Below, in pieces: positions 23,190 through 36,084 of a DNA stretch of 64,000 nt. This DNA is from Antedon bifida (Eukaryota; Echinodermata; Crinoidea; Comatulida; Antedonidae). Both the position numbers and the translations under genes were made by a program. The first letter of the stretch is position 1. Every line of letters begins with the position of its first letter. The notes beneath the pieces were generated by a model. It made no database searches. It was not told the DNA's origin and worked only from the letters and a program-made list of their open reading frames with translations. The stretch spans positions 13,931,820 to 13,995,819 of the forward strand of contig OY727096.1 in NCBI GenBank assembly GCA_963402885.1. The letters run 5' to 3'.

Positions 23190-24310
23190 GACAATGGTCT
23201 TGTTCTGTCCAATCAACATGATTTTGTAAAAGGGCGTTCATGTATTGACGCAGTTTTCATACATTATTGCTCTGAAAACTCAAAGGTTTCGGTATCTGTG
23301 GGACCATTTTGCTTCTTTTCTTCATCTTCTGCTAGGTCATTCTCAGAAGGTTATTTTTACCTTTCACCTTCTTCTCCTGTGCTTTCTGGTCCCCCGTGGT
23401 TCGGTACTAGGACCCATACTTTATAATGTTATTGACCTAAATGCTTTCTTATCTTCTTCATTTAAATGTACACTGATGACACCCTCTTATATCGTGTAAT
23501 TAGATCGCCTAACGATATATGTACTCTTCAAAAAGAAAACAATATAATATAACAATAAATTAGGATGAAATTAAATATGAAGTGTAAAATTAGGAGTTTA
23601 CTAGGAGTAAAATTAAACTTTTAAACGTTACGTTACCGTCGATGAAGCCTTGAATTCAAATATCTTGGAGTCACCCTGTCATCTAAACTTGATTGGGGGT
23701 CTCACGTAGGCCTATCTCGAATTAATAATAAAGAATCGAAGACGATTGTTTTTATAATCAAAACAGTTGGATGTGTTCCCAATGTAATCCCAAACTTATT
23801 GTTAAACAATATAATAATATAGCTCGTCCATTTCTGAATATATTTAAACCCTCTAGGCCTATGCAATACGTTAAGAATATTGAAAAAATCACCTACGCTG
23901 TTAAGCCCATGGTACAAAATAATTATTCAACTGTTCCTTATGAAATTCGTCTTCAGCGTCTTTGTTTGATGCAGTCTTCAAACAGATTTTTTGCTTTTAG
24001 GAATTACTTTTATCGCTAAGAATTGTATAAGAAAATGTATATTTCAATAGAGAGGTTGTACGTAGTGTATCCAGAACAAATACTGGTCATTATAATATCT
24101 TTAATTCATTTCCACGTTTGTTCAATGGCCTACTTCCGATTGTTAAAGATTGTCTAGTTTTTTCTCTTTCACAGTTTTCATTCACTAATCCCGTCTTTTG
24201 TTGTAGGCCTATTTATATCATAAGTGTATCTATAGTAACTAACCATTTTATCATAATGTTATTGTATATTATAATATATGTTGTTATATTGTGGAAATAA
24301 ATAGAAATTG
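23190..24310 (+). mobile_element. Decayed non-LTR retrotransposon (reverse-transcriptase end)
   Basis: Broken plus-strand frames keep reverse-transcriptase signatures: LSNQHDFVKGRSC, then PRGSVLGPILYNV (from the usual PQGSVLGPLLF motif), a frameshifted DDT box at about 23470, and EFKYLGVTLSSKLDWGSHV. Near the end comes VPYEIRLQRLCLM. The 3' tail AAATAAATAGAAATTGAAA closes it. Several frameshifts and stops: inactive. Confidence 0.75.
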
Positions 24311-24535
24311 AAATTAATGGACCATTTGGGTATAATTGGTATATGACTCAATTAAGTAGTTAGAAATCATCTCAAAAGAGCAGACTATTAGGCCTATATT
24401 AACATTTTTAAATGTGTATCTTAAAATTACTGAAACGATTTACATATTGTTATTTTGCGGAGGTTCCTATTTTGTGAGAAGTTAGAATAATAGTTTAATA
24501 CAGGTTTGTTATTTTATTGGATTAAACTGTACATA

Positions 24536-24678
24536 ATATCACCGTCGTGGATGTATGGTACATTGAGTATGTGTGTATTTTTTTATCTCAAAGAAAATCT
24601 AAATAGATATATAGTAACATTGTAGTCTAGAGTTAGGACATACAGTTTGAATAGGTCATTCTATCAAACTTCAAGAAA
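24536..24678 (-). pseudogene. Duplicate of the BTB gene's 3' end (last codons plus 3' UTR)
   Basis: Matches 25262-25404 over about 140 bp (AAATCTAAATAGATATA, GTCTAGAGTTAGGACATACA, ATCAAACTTCAAGAA) with roughly one difference in seven. It carries the terminal L-E-V-stop codons of the BTB-BACK gene, about 730 bp downstream of the real end. No other exon sequence accompanies it. Confidence 0.7.
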
Positions 24679-24712
24679 TAAACCAATATGGTAGGCCTAC
24701 TGAGCTTATACC

Positions 24713-24795
24713 TAAAGCTACATTCACATTGCCGTTATTTAACACGGCGCCGTCTTCCATTCCATGAAATAAGAAGAAGTGTGAATGTAGCTTTA
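24713..24795. mobile_element. 83-bp miniature inverted-repeat element
   Basis: TAAAGCTACATTCACA at the left and TGTGAATGTAGCTTTA at the right, perfect complements, around an 51-bp GC-richer core. Confidence 0.75.
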
Positions 24796-25305
24796 TGTAG
24801 TACAGTATGTCGTTGTTTTAAATTAGTCGTGAAAACATTGCTTAATTAACGAAATAAAGTTACAACAATTATATTTCTTGTATGTAAATCTATTTGGAAG
24901 CGAATTTCCATCTGTTTAAATATTTATTAAAATTTACTAAACTGAAAATTAAAATAATTTTGGATGGTGCACAATTATTACATTCGTATCAAACAACCGA
25001 TCATGGCTTATTATCGCAATCACGTCTTGTTAGAAACAATATAAATTAAATCATCTATTACTAAAATGTATATCTTATATCAGTAGGCCTATACTGGCCT
25101 ACGATCTACAATTAAGAATGTTGCAGTTCAAAGCCTGGATTTCCGAAGAGGACAAACTAAAATTTATAAATCTAAAGAGTTTGCACGAGCTACGGCTGAC
25201 ATAAAGACAATAATAACAATAATAAAGTTCAATTAATATAGCGCAAATTGCAGGGCACCACATCATCACGGATATATGTTACATTGTGTATTATTGTGGT
25301 TTTTT

Positions 25306-25311
25306 TTTATT
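25306..25311 (-). promoter_or_regulatory. Candidate polyadenylation signal AATAAA of the BTB-BACK gene
   Basis: The minus strand reads AATAAA 80 nt beyond the stop at 25391, a suitable distance for a short 3' UTR. Confidence 0.5.
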
Positions 25312-25390
25312 AACTTAAATGAAATCTAAATAGATATACAGTAACATTGCAGTCTAGAGTTAGGACATACAGCTTGAGTACGTGATTCTA

Positions 25391-28300
25391 TCAAACTTCA
25401 AGAACTCGTCCATTTTTCTGATCTCCCTTTCCAAAACTTCCTCCTGAACTACTCGTATCAGTCAAATCTGAAGACGTCGACATTGCGCACGATATGTCGC
25501 TATTCAAAACCTGTTCATCCTCCCAAGTAACGTGACTGGTATTCATTGAACTGCTATCACAGTCCCGAGGTAAATGAATAGTGCTTAGGGTCTTTGTAAG
25601 TTTATTTTCTGATACGCAGTTTGGATCAGCCTGAAAAGCCAGGGCGTTCATGATTTGTTGATCTGATACAGCACCACACTGCTTTACTTCTGTCATTAGT
25701 ACAGAAGCAGGTATAAAGTGCCATGCAATAGAACCTATAAACGGTGACATGGCTTCTTTCAATTTTGTTCCTGGTCTTCGTTTACACAGTTGCCTGCTCC
25801 AGCCTACGGCAGCGTAGAATTTTGTCACTTCTTCAGCACGCAATTCTTCGCGTGATAAAATCAGCCGAACGACGTGTTCAGGTAAAGAAGAAAAGCCAGG
25901 TAAACTTAAAACTTCTTCACCATTTTCATCGATAAATTCTAATGCCTGTAATAAAAACATTTATAAAGACGCTATTACCAAATATAGATTTTTAGATAGA
26001 TAATTATCTTTACATGTATTTTTTCTTTGCAAATTGACGTTATATACAATGTGTTTGAATGATCAAACACTTCAGTTATTTTGTACATTATGCACAAATA
26101 TATGTAGCTCATATCCCACTTTCTGATTAGGAAAATGTGTGTGTTCATTCCTATATTAATATTATCAACATTCACTGAAATATGTTTAAAATTCAGAGCA
26201 TTCATGGATCCACAGTTTAAGTTTAATATAGCTGACAGTGAACAAACAATCTAAATAAAGTAATGACTAAAGTACCCTTTGAACAAGAGATTTTGTAGAC
26301 TTATACTGAATATATTTTTCGGCTGAGCATAGAATCGTGCATACAGTATCTTCGTTTATACAACAATGCATAAATCCGATGCAAGCCCTGCGGAGTTCGT
26401 CTAGACCATAGTGATCAGCTGCATTCATTAATCCTACAAAATATTAGAATAATATATTGATAGACATTTTACAGTGCTTCAAATAATGATAATGACAGTG
26501 ATAGCATACCATACCGTACCGTATTTGTTTATAAAAAATATTTACCCTTAATAATTTCATAAGAAGATTAGAAAATATGTATTTAAAATCTCTAAAAGTC
26601 TTTAGTCTAAGTCTAAATATTAATTCAAAATAATTTGACTATAAAGACAGCAATGATATTCAAAATATGTTGAACAAGTGAGACTAAAGCTCTGTCTACA
26701 CTATCAAACTAATTTGACACAAAAGGTGTGGCCAAATATGGTAGTGATATGCTCAAGTATGGTAGAGATATGTCATCATCATGTCTATAGGGATGGGCAT
26801 ATCACATTCTTTTGTCACATAAATTTGATAGTGTAGAGGTGGTTGCCCAAGAGGGTCCAGGTGGATAGTGTCTAATGGGTAGTCGTCTGATGGATAGCTG
26901 TCCTAGAGTGGTGATTGTCCGGGGATAATTGTCCAATGGATAGTAGACCAGAATCTATAGTTTCACTATTTTGTGTGAATCGACATTTCATAACATAATT
27001 ATACCTACCAATGACCGTTTCTGCTTGCAAAGTTACACATCCTGTGTGGACATACTCGACTAATTGATGAAACACGTTTGGATCAAATTCTTTTATTACA
27101 ACGGTACGAGGATGGCTACTTTCGGCAAATTCTTCAGTACTACCACTTTTTCGCAATTTTCTCATCATGTTAGTTCTCTTTTTTGGGCTATCCGAACGGC
27201 AATGTGTGTATAACATTTTGTGGAAAACTCTGTATTTAAAAGTAAAATGTGAAAATCGTACTGGTATTTATAATAATTAAACTATAATTAAGGTGTATAC
27301 AGAACCAAACATGTGTAATCCTTTCATATAGAGGTAAACCTCGGCAATCAAAGTCGTATCAAATTAGATCCAACGATAACAAAAATAATTAGCAGTTTGT
27401 TCACATTAACTTTTCTATACATTTTAAACCTTAAAATTTATTTTATTAAACAAAATAATACCAGAAATTTGAAAATGGTCCTAACTTTTTCTCGTAATTT
27501 ATATTATAAATTGTTTTATGAAGGCATGGCTTCCTCCAGTCGAATCGCTGATCAATTAAAACAGTAACCATAGGTCACCGGGAATCCTAACTAAACATTT
27601 TTTCTTAATTTTAAGGGTTTTTAAAAACTAACATTACATCATTTATTCCAAATATGTACCAGTTATGACACTTTTAGTTTGCTTACTAATACTTTATGAA
27701 GCATATATATCATTTAAAGTGGAAAATCAATTTATTGTACTATTATTGTACAAAAAAATTGGGTTGATTAGTATAAATTAGTAAAATTAATAAAATGTTT
27801 TCTTTTTCAAACCTGTAAAAAATTAAATTTCCACATCACAGCCCTGTGTGACGGGAATATGCTATTACAATGCACGGTATGGTTTTCTGTCAGAACGGGT
27901 CATGCAGGCACAATGCCGGCATCAGCTGCTGCTAGACCTGCTCAAGACCTATGAATATTCAACGCAATGTAATTATGCTACTCTACTATTCACTTTTATT
28001 TACTCACCTGCTTCGAGCAGCCAGTATCGCGCGAATTCCACAAATTTGTTCCTTTTCATCTCCAACTATAAATATTACGTCACATATTTCTGGCATTTCT
28101 TGAAAGTACGACAAGTCGTCAGACACTCCAGACTTATTTTCAAATCTTGAGCTTCGTACTCCACGGTTTGGGCAAACGTAGTTTGATTTCTTAAAAGTTC
28201 CATCATCGTCTGCAAGATGGTTTAGGCCTAATAAAAACGTTTTTATAAATTATATTATTATTGCAATTATAATAGTACAATACAAATAATAATTGAATAA

Positions 28301-31300
28301 TAATCTATCTCTTTGTGTGTTGTATTCCCCATGAAAGCTATTTATTATCATATTAATACACGAAGCAAGAAACTATTATACTATACCTATTTTACCTGAT
28401 CGTACAAAAAAAATCAATAAAAATTGAATCCTCTAAAATCAAATCAGTTTGCAAGAACAAAATAAAACTGGAAATTTATTTTATTTTAAAATATACAATC
28501 TAGAAATAATTGACACCATCATTTTATCAAAAGTAAAATCAACTCGAACATGTTCCTACACAAATAAATAGTTTTGATTATATATGTATTACTTACAAAT
28601 TATAACTAGTATTTATGATACTCAATAAACGTCATTTCAACAAAACAAATTTATTTTTAAAAATTTAGGCTAATAACACAGGAAATCTTATGCTGAGATC
28701 CGATATCATTTCTGTATACTACATCATTTCCTTTTTCATTTTGATTGAAAATTGATTGTGTCCCAAAGGTGTCATGTGGTCTATAGGGCAGGTGTAGATG
28801 AAAGCAAAAGATGCAAGAGAAAACAGATAGAAACTGCTAAATCATTTTTTTCGACAGTTTTGCGCTCAATGTCGTTCATCGCTCTACTTCATACGTTAAT
28901 CCTGCACATTACTGTATTTAATGTAAGACGCCAACAGATATCAACACATGACTGTGTTTAGTGATATTTGCTTAGTAAATTTAAACACGAGAGCAGTTAT
29001 TATTTTCAATAAAGCCAGTTTATGTTTAATTACTGTACCCAGATAAGAGTGAAATTTCACTCTTCCCTGCTGTAACTAAATCTATCATTTTTAACTGACA
29101 CATTAAATTCTGAGCTAAGTAAAGTAGAACACATATTGCTTTACATTGTACCTGTACCCTATTAACTTTAGTTTACAAAACACGATACACCTTAGTTCGC
29201 TGCTTGTCAAATTATATTATTATGTATGTATTTGAGATGGTATGTATAGGTCAATAGTATGTCTATCTTTTTCTCCTCTAAAAGAAACACCCGCCCCAGA
29301 GCGGGACCTCTCCCCCAGTAGCCTACCAGATAACTGTAATTTAAAATTGTATTGTCCCCCTGAAAAATAATTGTTAATATTTGTTTGTTGAATATGTCAT
29401 TTTAATGTCACATATTCAATTCAATTCAATTCAATTTCATTTTATTTCGGAAATATCATCCATATAAATAAACTTATAAACCATAAAACTAAACTTAAGT
29501 ATATAGAATGCTTCTCCATCTACAATACATATTATCCACTTTGATAAAAAATTGGATCTAAACAAAAATATTTACCTGAAAAAACTGTAACTTAAAGCAA
29601 AGTATTGTCTAATTGGCTGCCAGCCAATGGATTTTGGTTGAATTTAACCATTTATTAGGTTATTTTGTCAAAATAACATATTCAAAGTCTGATTTAAATA
29701 ATCTTCATTTTTCATGTTTTGGGAGACATACATCTTTAAAACCTTCCCAGTACAAATTTCGGTCATGTTGATACCACCTCTTTACTCCCAACCCACAACC
29801 CCTCCATGGCGGTTAGTATCGACAATTGTCGAATCTGAAAGAGCATTATTGCAATGCAGTACTTGTACTACTATTATGTTATGTTAAGTTACACTACCGA
29901 CGTACTACATTATTCGCTTCGCTCGCGTACCATCTAGGTCGTGCCCACAGATGATTCTCGAATACACAGTAATTTCAGCGTAAAAAAACTGTTCTTTTAA
30001 ATGTACGTACCGCATGACTATAATGCATTATCGTTACAGAAACGAATAAATAGACACGGTGATTTATGTAGTCAACTAAAATCAGTACAATGAAAGAGAA
30101 ACTTGTCACAAATGAGTTCAAACTTTTGACATTTGCGATTAAATTGGCGACCAAAAATGGTTACGTATTTACAGTATTGTCAACGTATTTCAATACTATC
30201 TAAAGGTTTTAAGTTTATCCTCAAGGACTCATAAATGTACCTATTTGTATTAAACCAAATAATACTGTGACTGAGAGATTGGAATGTTCCATTCATCGCA
30301 AATCAATACATTTGTATAAACGTTATTGTAATACTAGTTCATACTAGTCTCAACTCCAATAATTAATTGTATTCGTTCAATGAAATATGAACAGGTTACA
30401 AACAGTCGGTACTGATCTACGTACGATATCAGCTGGTGTGGTTTAGAATCAAGTGACAATTGTTTTCAAATATTTTGTAATAAACACAATATCATACATT
30501 ATACCTCTATAATTACACATTACCGTATAATATAATAAAATATAATGTTGTCATTTTTTTTCTTCTATTTTTATCAGACAGCGCTCGTTCAAATGATTTA
30601 TTTTACTAATGAACAACCAAAAGAGAAAAAAAATCAATAACTTGGTAAGATTTTCCTTTTTCACATATAAAAGAAGACATAATTATCTTGCTGTTACTAC
30701 TTAAATTTAAATGTATGTATTAATTATCTATTATTGTACAATTGGGCCAGTGGCCTACATAATGTTAATACATTAAATGAACCACAAAACAAAACAGAAA
30801 AACAATGCAAATCCACATCCAAAAGGCCATCACGCATTCAGTGCTCTAATGGCAGATGAGTATAAAAACTTGTTCGGAATCTATTTGTATTGAGAGGCGA
30901 ATATGAACCGGAAGCGTCTGCTATAGTTCATGAGTTTTGCAAAATTGAATGTTTTTACTTGGTTAGTCTCTTCGTCTTTACTCACCATTTGCCTTGAGGA
31001 ATGATTTTTGTGTAAAGTACGCGTCCGAAATGAACGGACCTTCATTTATTTACAGACTATGACAACAGTGATTTAAAAAAAAAAAGGATGTAATGATAGA
31101 AGGATTGAATATGAGAATGAATGCAGATGCCCGGAAAGATAATAAACAACATCTTGTGTTGGGCAAACCTTTACAAAAGAAATGAAAATGAATTGCAAAA
31201 AAAAAAATAAAAAAAATAGATAACTAAATAAATAAAATGAATAGGCCTACACAATAAATAAATAAATAAATATAAAGAAAATAGAGCTCAAGACATGTGT

Positions 31301-34300
31301 GTGATGGAGAGACAGATTGCAGGTAATGAATAGCAGAGATGATTAGGCAGGAATTGTTTAATGGAAGAGAAAACAAGAGACATTTTTTGGATAAGATTAA
31401 TCTTGATAAATTTGATAAAGTGAAGAATCAAGAACAGATTTGATTAGCGGGACAGTGTTTGAGCTCCAGATATAATTCTCTGATAGCCTTCTTTTGGTAG
31501 GGGATGTGTTACACCAGACTATGTTAGTAACTCAGATAGAAAAGAAGAAAAATATATTTCGGGTAAATACAATGGCTTTAATTTAAATTTAAAAACTTTT
31601 ATTGCCGAATATTTCATTTAAAAAATCATAAATTGGAAATTTGTTTTATGATAAACTACAAAAAACACACAAATAAGAAATGTTGTTTTAAAAACCTCAT
31701 TTATTTGTGTTTTCCATGTGACATAAAGAAGGGTCAATGTTCTGCGGAGTCCCAAACAGGACAGGTTACATTTTTTTATGAATAATATAGAGTTTTTTGG
31801 TGGTATTAAGATAACATGGTTTTAATGTGCCTTGGTAGTGTTAAATAATGTTTGTAGATAAACAAAAATTAAGTAAAGGAAAGAAATGTAGATATCGTTA
31901 ATATATTAAATGAATAGGAGTGGGGACCAAGTAAAGAGACAAGGGGGATGCCACAAGTAATATAATTGGAATTAGAGATAGAATTGCAAAACTTGTTACA
32001 TTGGACACGATTGGAAAGGTAACTTTTGTAAAGATGTAATACAGGTCCATGGATTCAATTTGAATAAAAGAATGTTGTGATAATCAATAGCGTCAAAAGC
32101 ATTGGAGATTGGTAATAATTCCTAATGAAAAATTATGATTTTCAAAATCATAAAAAATGTTAATTAAATACGAATTCTCATCTTCAACCAACTAGCAACA
32201 CTACTGATAACAAATATTGATTGAAATACGCAGTGAAAATCCATATCGAAGTGTTCTGGTGTCAACAAACACGCTGAATTTCTGTGTTAATATAAACAAC
32301 ACAATGGCTATAATGAGTTTCTGAACTCATGCAGAATGAATGGAACAAATAAGGATATCAAATAATCAGAGTCGACAATACCAGGTCGATTGTGGAGCCA
32401 TACGGTTTACTCTTTGGTTTATACCCGACTGTGAATCTCCGTGTTGTCGGAAGTCTATAACAGACAAATGAATTTAGTAGGCCTAACAATGAAACACAAA
32501 TGTTCATACAAAAAGAATTTCTCAGAGACTTTTAATAGGAAGGAGGTTTTTTTATGCAGTATTAAAACTACAGTATGTTTAAATTTAAGGCTGTAAATTG
32601 CTAAACATATGTAACGTTTAAAAAGAAACGAAACATTGGGATAGTTTTGTATATACGTAAAATATAAAGCATAACATAAAGGACCTCACTATTATGTTTA
32701 GCTAATTTTTAAACGGTATAAAATATAACTATTTATATGTATTCATTCTATCCGCAAAATACAGTTAGAATTTCTATCGGGATCGCTGTAACGTAGGCTA
32801 CAGTAAGTATATTACCCTTACGTATCATCTCAGTTTACATAAATAATCGTAATTAAAATATTAAAAAATATAGATTACATAAACTATTTACAGCTGCAGT
32901 ATAAACAAGAAAAAAACAGAAAAAGCAAGATTAAGAGTTTAAAATGTGGAATTTCAGATTGTTTAGGGTGACGAATGTAGTCTTCGAGAGAAGTATGAAA
33001 GGGTACTATAGCTAAAGTCGAAGGAATCCTTGGATGGCAGAAAGAGAAGACAGTTGGATCTTAATTTATTGGGTGTCTAGATGACAATGTTTTCACGAAC
33101 AGTCAGTTTGGCCAAACAAAGATGAGACAAAAGAAGACATTTTCTACAATCAGAGAAACGATGTCATTTTATGAATTCAAGTATCATAGTTTAAATTAGG
33201 TAATAAACATGGCCTACAACTGGCAATACTTGAATTAAACCCAAGCACTCTGTTTGCACAAGTTACAAAATTCTGAACATGGTTGTTCCAAGTCAGAATA
33301 TGGTTAAAAATTAATGCCAATATGAGAGTGTGAAAACCAATTTAAATAGAGGAGAGGAATTTTGGATGAGTACCTTGATGAGACAATGTCAAGTGAGACA
33401 TCAATGGAGTGTAGGCTGTGTCATCTTCAAATAAAGCACAAGATTTAAAAGGTGTAGAAATGTTATATATCCATTAACCAATTTAATAACAAGAGCCTAA
33501 AACACTGACTTGTGGAACACCAGATGAGACTGGAAGATAAATCTTTGTGAATGGTTGTGAATTTAAAAAAAAGAACAGAATGGGTTCTTGGTGGTATTAA
33601 ATTGATTTGTTAGTTTAGAAAGAAGAATGCGATGCGGTAAATTATCAAAAGCTTTTGTATTATCCAAAAAAAAGAACATTCGTAATTTTTCTGACACAGA
33701 AACGAGAAAGAAAAAAAGTGTTCTCTTCAAAGAAGGAGTTGTACTGTAAGTCTAATAATAATAATTATGAAGCTTTCTGGTATATCACACTGTGTACTAT
33801 CTATGTAAAATAAAAAATAGATAGACGAAATTTAATACACATTACAAAATTAATATTATATTCAAGAATCACAAATAGTAACATTATTCAATTGAACCAT
33901 TTTAACATTATTAAAGATAAATTGTTCCAGAGTGCAACAACACACAGCCCTGATGTGGTTAAAGGCAGATTACTGTATATAACCTGCACTGCAAAATTGA
34001 GGTTAGATTTCAAGAATACTGCCACAAATGTTCATCATCAAGAAGAAGTAGAGTACTAGTAGTAGTAACAGGATAAGTTTCGCCAAATTGTGCAGTGACC
34101 TAACTGAAATGGTTTTACCTTTGTATTTATTATAATTTCATTGTCACAGGTCACAGTTTCCATACAACCTTGTCAAACAATGAGAACCATCAGATTCAGA
34201 GTCAAGTCGCAAATTATTATTAAAACAGCGAATTATTATTAAATCCTAATTAAGACTTGAACCACGAAATCAAGCATTGGTTCTGTAGGTAAATGCATAC

Positions 34301-34650
34301 CCATTACACGCATTAAGACACAAAAATTTCAACAGGAGGGGCGTGATTTTATGTAGGAATGATGGTCTCGGAGTGGCCTATAGTTTATTATTTATTATAT
34401 GTATGCCAGTTTTTAAAAACACTTGTATAATATTGCGTTATTTCTATATGGTCAAATAAAGAGTACACTGTGCCAGGTTATAACTATAATGCTAGTTACA
34501 TGTAGGTAGGCCTATAGAGACAATTTCGACCATTGACGTTGACTCATAATAAGATATGCATTTCTCTGGTTTTTTCTTACCTGGAGAATTCGTCAAATCA
34601 GTAAAAGCATTCCGTCTCCAAGATTCAAGTCTTTGAATATTTCGATACAT
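25391..34650 (-). CDS. BTB/POZ-BACK domain protein, serine-enriched protein (gprs)-like
   Basis: Five exons, minus strand: 34581-34650, 28008-28227, 27009-27229, 26276-26433 and 25391-25945; 1224 nt, 407 residues, every junction in phase. Start MYRNIQRLESWRRNAF. The BTB domain (about 64-195) opens with MPEICDVIFIVGDEKEQ and IRAILAARSRVFHKMLYTH, and includes VIKEFDPNVFHQLVEYVHTG and LMNAADHYGLDELRRACIGF. A BACK-type segment follows (ALEFIDENGEEVLSLPGF, SLPEHVVRLILSREELRAEE, then AFQADP). The tail is Ser/Thr-rich (TSSDLTDTSSSGG) and ends RVLEV. BTB proteins dimerise and often act as Cullin-3 adaptors; the serine-enriched subgroup is recognised by the BACK segment and tail and its substrate is not known to me. 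Intron 1 is 6.35 kb. The exon-1 join rests on phase (G|GC) and a clean GTAAG donor; I am fairly sure of it. Confidence 0.87.
26696..26836. mobile_element. Short MITE in BTB gene intron 3
   Basis: Perfect ends CTACACTATCAAA and TTTGATAGTGTAG, 141 bp, interior with GGTAGTGATATG and GGTAGAGATATG repeats. Parts of the interior (GGGCATA-CCACATTC type) resemble the 213-bp tandem unit at 42541. Confidence 0.75.
26855..26950. repeat. Degenerate short tandem repeat
   Basis: Repeated GGATAGTGTCTAATGGGTAG-like units of about 17-20 bp directly beside the MITE. The open frame that runs through it from the BTB exon is read-through beyond the splice donor. Confidence 0.5.
29409..29445 (-). repeat. AATTC pentamer run, probable LINE 3' tail
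   Basis: Four ATTCA units then ATTTCATTTTATTTC; read on the minus strand this is GAAATGAAATTGAATTGAAT, like the tail of the LINE at 24300. Confidence 0.5.
29928..29966 (+). repeat. 39-bp dispersed motif, copy 2
   Basis: Same text as 18807-18845 (TACCATCTAGGTC then GCCCACAGATGATTCTCGAA). Confidence 0.6.
31780..32115 (-). mobile_element. Decayed LINE reverse-transcriptase fragment 1
   Basis: Minus-strand translation, with frameshifts, gives SNAFDAIDYHNILLFKL (from the SKAFDxIDHxLLLxKL motif), then YKSYLSNRVQCNKF and YITCGIPLVSLLGPHSY (from GIPQGSxLGPLLF). The catalytic box further on is lost. Inactive. Confidence 0.75.
33385..33720 (-). mobile_element. Decayed LINE reverse-transcriptase fragment 2
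   Basis: Minus-strand pieces LDNTKAFDNLPHRILLSKL, SSGVPQVSVLGSC and LFEDDTAYTPLM keep the three reverse-transcriptase core motifs, the catalytic box reading F-E-D-D. Frameshifts and stops separate them. It differs enough from fragment 1 to be a separate insertion. Confidence 0.75.
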
Positions 34651-35358
34651 GTTCCCCGTGTTCTACTTACATCAAACTTCCGACTAACCCAAGGTGGATG
34701 ATGAACAATCTCTGTGCTTTGTATTTTTTAAATCACATTGACTTTGACTTCATATTGTTTGACGGTGGGAATTCTAATGAAAGTGTATTAAAAATCTAGT
34801 GTAGTGTAGTGTAGTTACATCTAATTCTCAACCGTTGATACGGTAAGTATAATACTCTGAAAAAAGACTCCAACAAAACGGAGTTATTCTATACCCTGAA
34901 GCATATTTGCATTGTACCTTTTTGGCAATTTAATTACAACAATACCATTTTTCCACAATAAGATTTATTTTTTCCACAGTTAAATTACTTCAAACAATTT
35001 CAATTTTTGTTTTATATTTACGCATTATTTGCTTCATTAAATTTCAATTATTATAAGCATTCTTGTTAGTTTCTATTGATGGAAATTTCAACATCATTTG
35101 CCATTTTCAATGTAAAATTTAAGGAATTGTGTCCTCGTTCATTTGCGTGTTGGGATCATTTTGGTTTCTCTTTTCTCACCAATGAACTATACCCATTACA
35201 ATTCTCATGAAGACTCATAGGGCCTACGTATTAGAGAACAATTGAGTGTGCTTACTGCATACAGAAATTATTTTGTTAATCCATGCTTACTGTAAATAAC
35301 TTTAAGTTCAGTAACACAATACGAGCGCTGAAATTTTTTAACGTAATACTGAATAGGT

Positions 35359-35854
35359 CATCAGAAAATTATTCACTTTCGACAATCCGATTATCTACAA
35401 ATACAAATACACATACGAACAATTTGGTTTTCCCCCCTTATTTTTAATGTGTATTTTATAAGGCATTCATTTATCTATTTTTTGTGTAAACAATTAAACA
35501 AGGCCATATAGATGGCTGCAGTCGCGTGCTCAAGTTAGTGTTTACCGACCGACCGACCAACCGACCGACCGACACAGTGAGCTGTAGAATCGCGTTACAC
35601 GCGACTAATAATCGTTTAAACGATACAAAAGATCTTGAACGTCATGCAGCAAAATTTCCTTCAAATTTTTCTTAAAAAGAAAATCTGTTTTTCCGCCCAC
35701 ATTCATTATCTTTTAAATATACCTTATTTTAAAATGTATACCGGAATAGCCTATTCAAAAATCATGACATCTTTATTCAGTAATGTATATTGATTGTTGT
35801 CGATTTCATCAGAAAATTATTCACTTTCGACAATCCGATTATCTACAAATACAA
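35359..35854. repeat. 48-bp direct repeat pair flanking about 400 bp
   Basis: CATCAGAAAATTATTCACTT plus TCGACAATCCGATTATC occurs at 35359-35406 and again at 35807-35854, apparently identical. Between them lies a (CCGA)n run (35548-35573) in a short GC-rich patch. It may be a duplicated flank from a repair or insertion event. Confidence 0.7.
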
Positions 35855-36064
35855 TTCAGTATTTCAACACCATTGATTTTATAATTGAAAGCAGATTTGG
35901 CCAACCATGGTCCGGTATAACCTCCATGTTACAGTGGCGTTATTCACTATAAATTAAAAAAATGATATTTGTTTGAATACATATTTTCACCATAATAAAC
36001 ATTCAAAACAAAACAGAGGCAGATTTAGATAGTGATCCTCCTCCAGATCCCTTTCCCACCCCCT

Positions 36065-36084
36065 CCCCCCCCCCCCCCCCCCCC
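36065..36084 (+). repeat. Homopolymer of 20 C
   Basis: An uninterrupted run of 20 C after a C-rich lead-in. Length is likely unreliable in the assembly. Confidence 0.95.

Larger units (their letters stand above)
28228..34580. other. Large first intron of the BTB-BACK gene
   Basis: No coding exon found. It holds an AATTC tandem run (29409-29445) that looks like a minus-strand LINE tail, the second copy of the 39-bp motif (29928-29966), two decayed LINE blocks (below) and otherwise AT-rich unique sequence. The plus frame at 28752-28961 looks like chance. Confidence 0.6.

Noticed and set aside
27848..28150. Plus-strand 100-residue frame
   Set aside because: It is antisense to the BTB exon 28008-28227.
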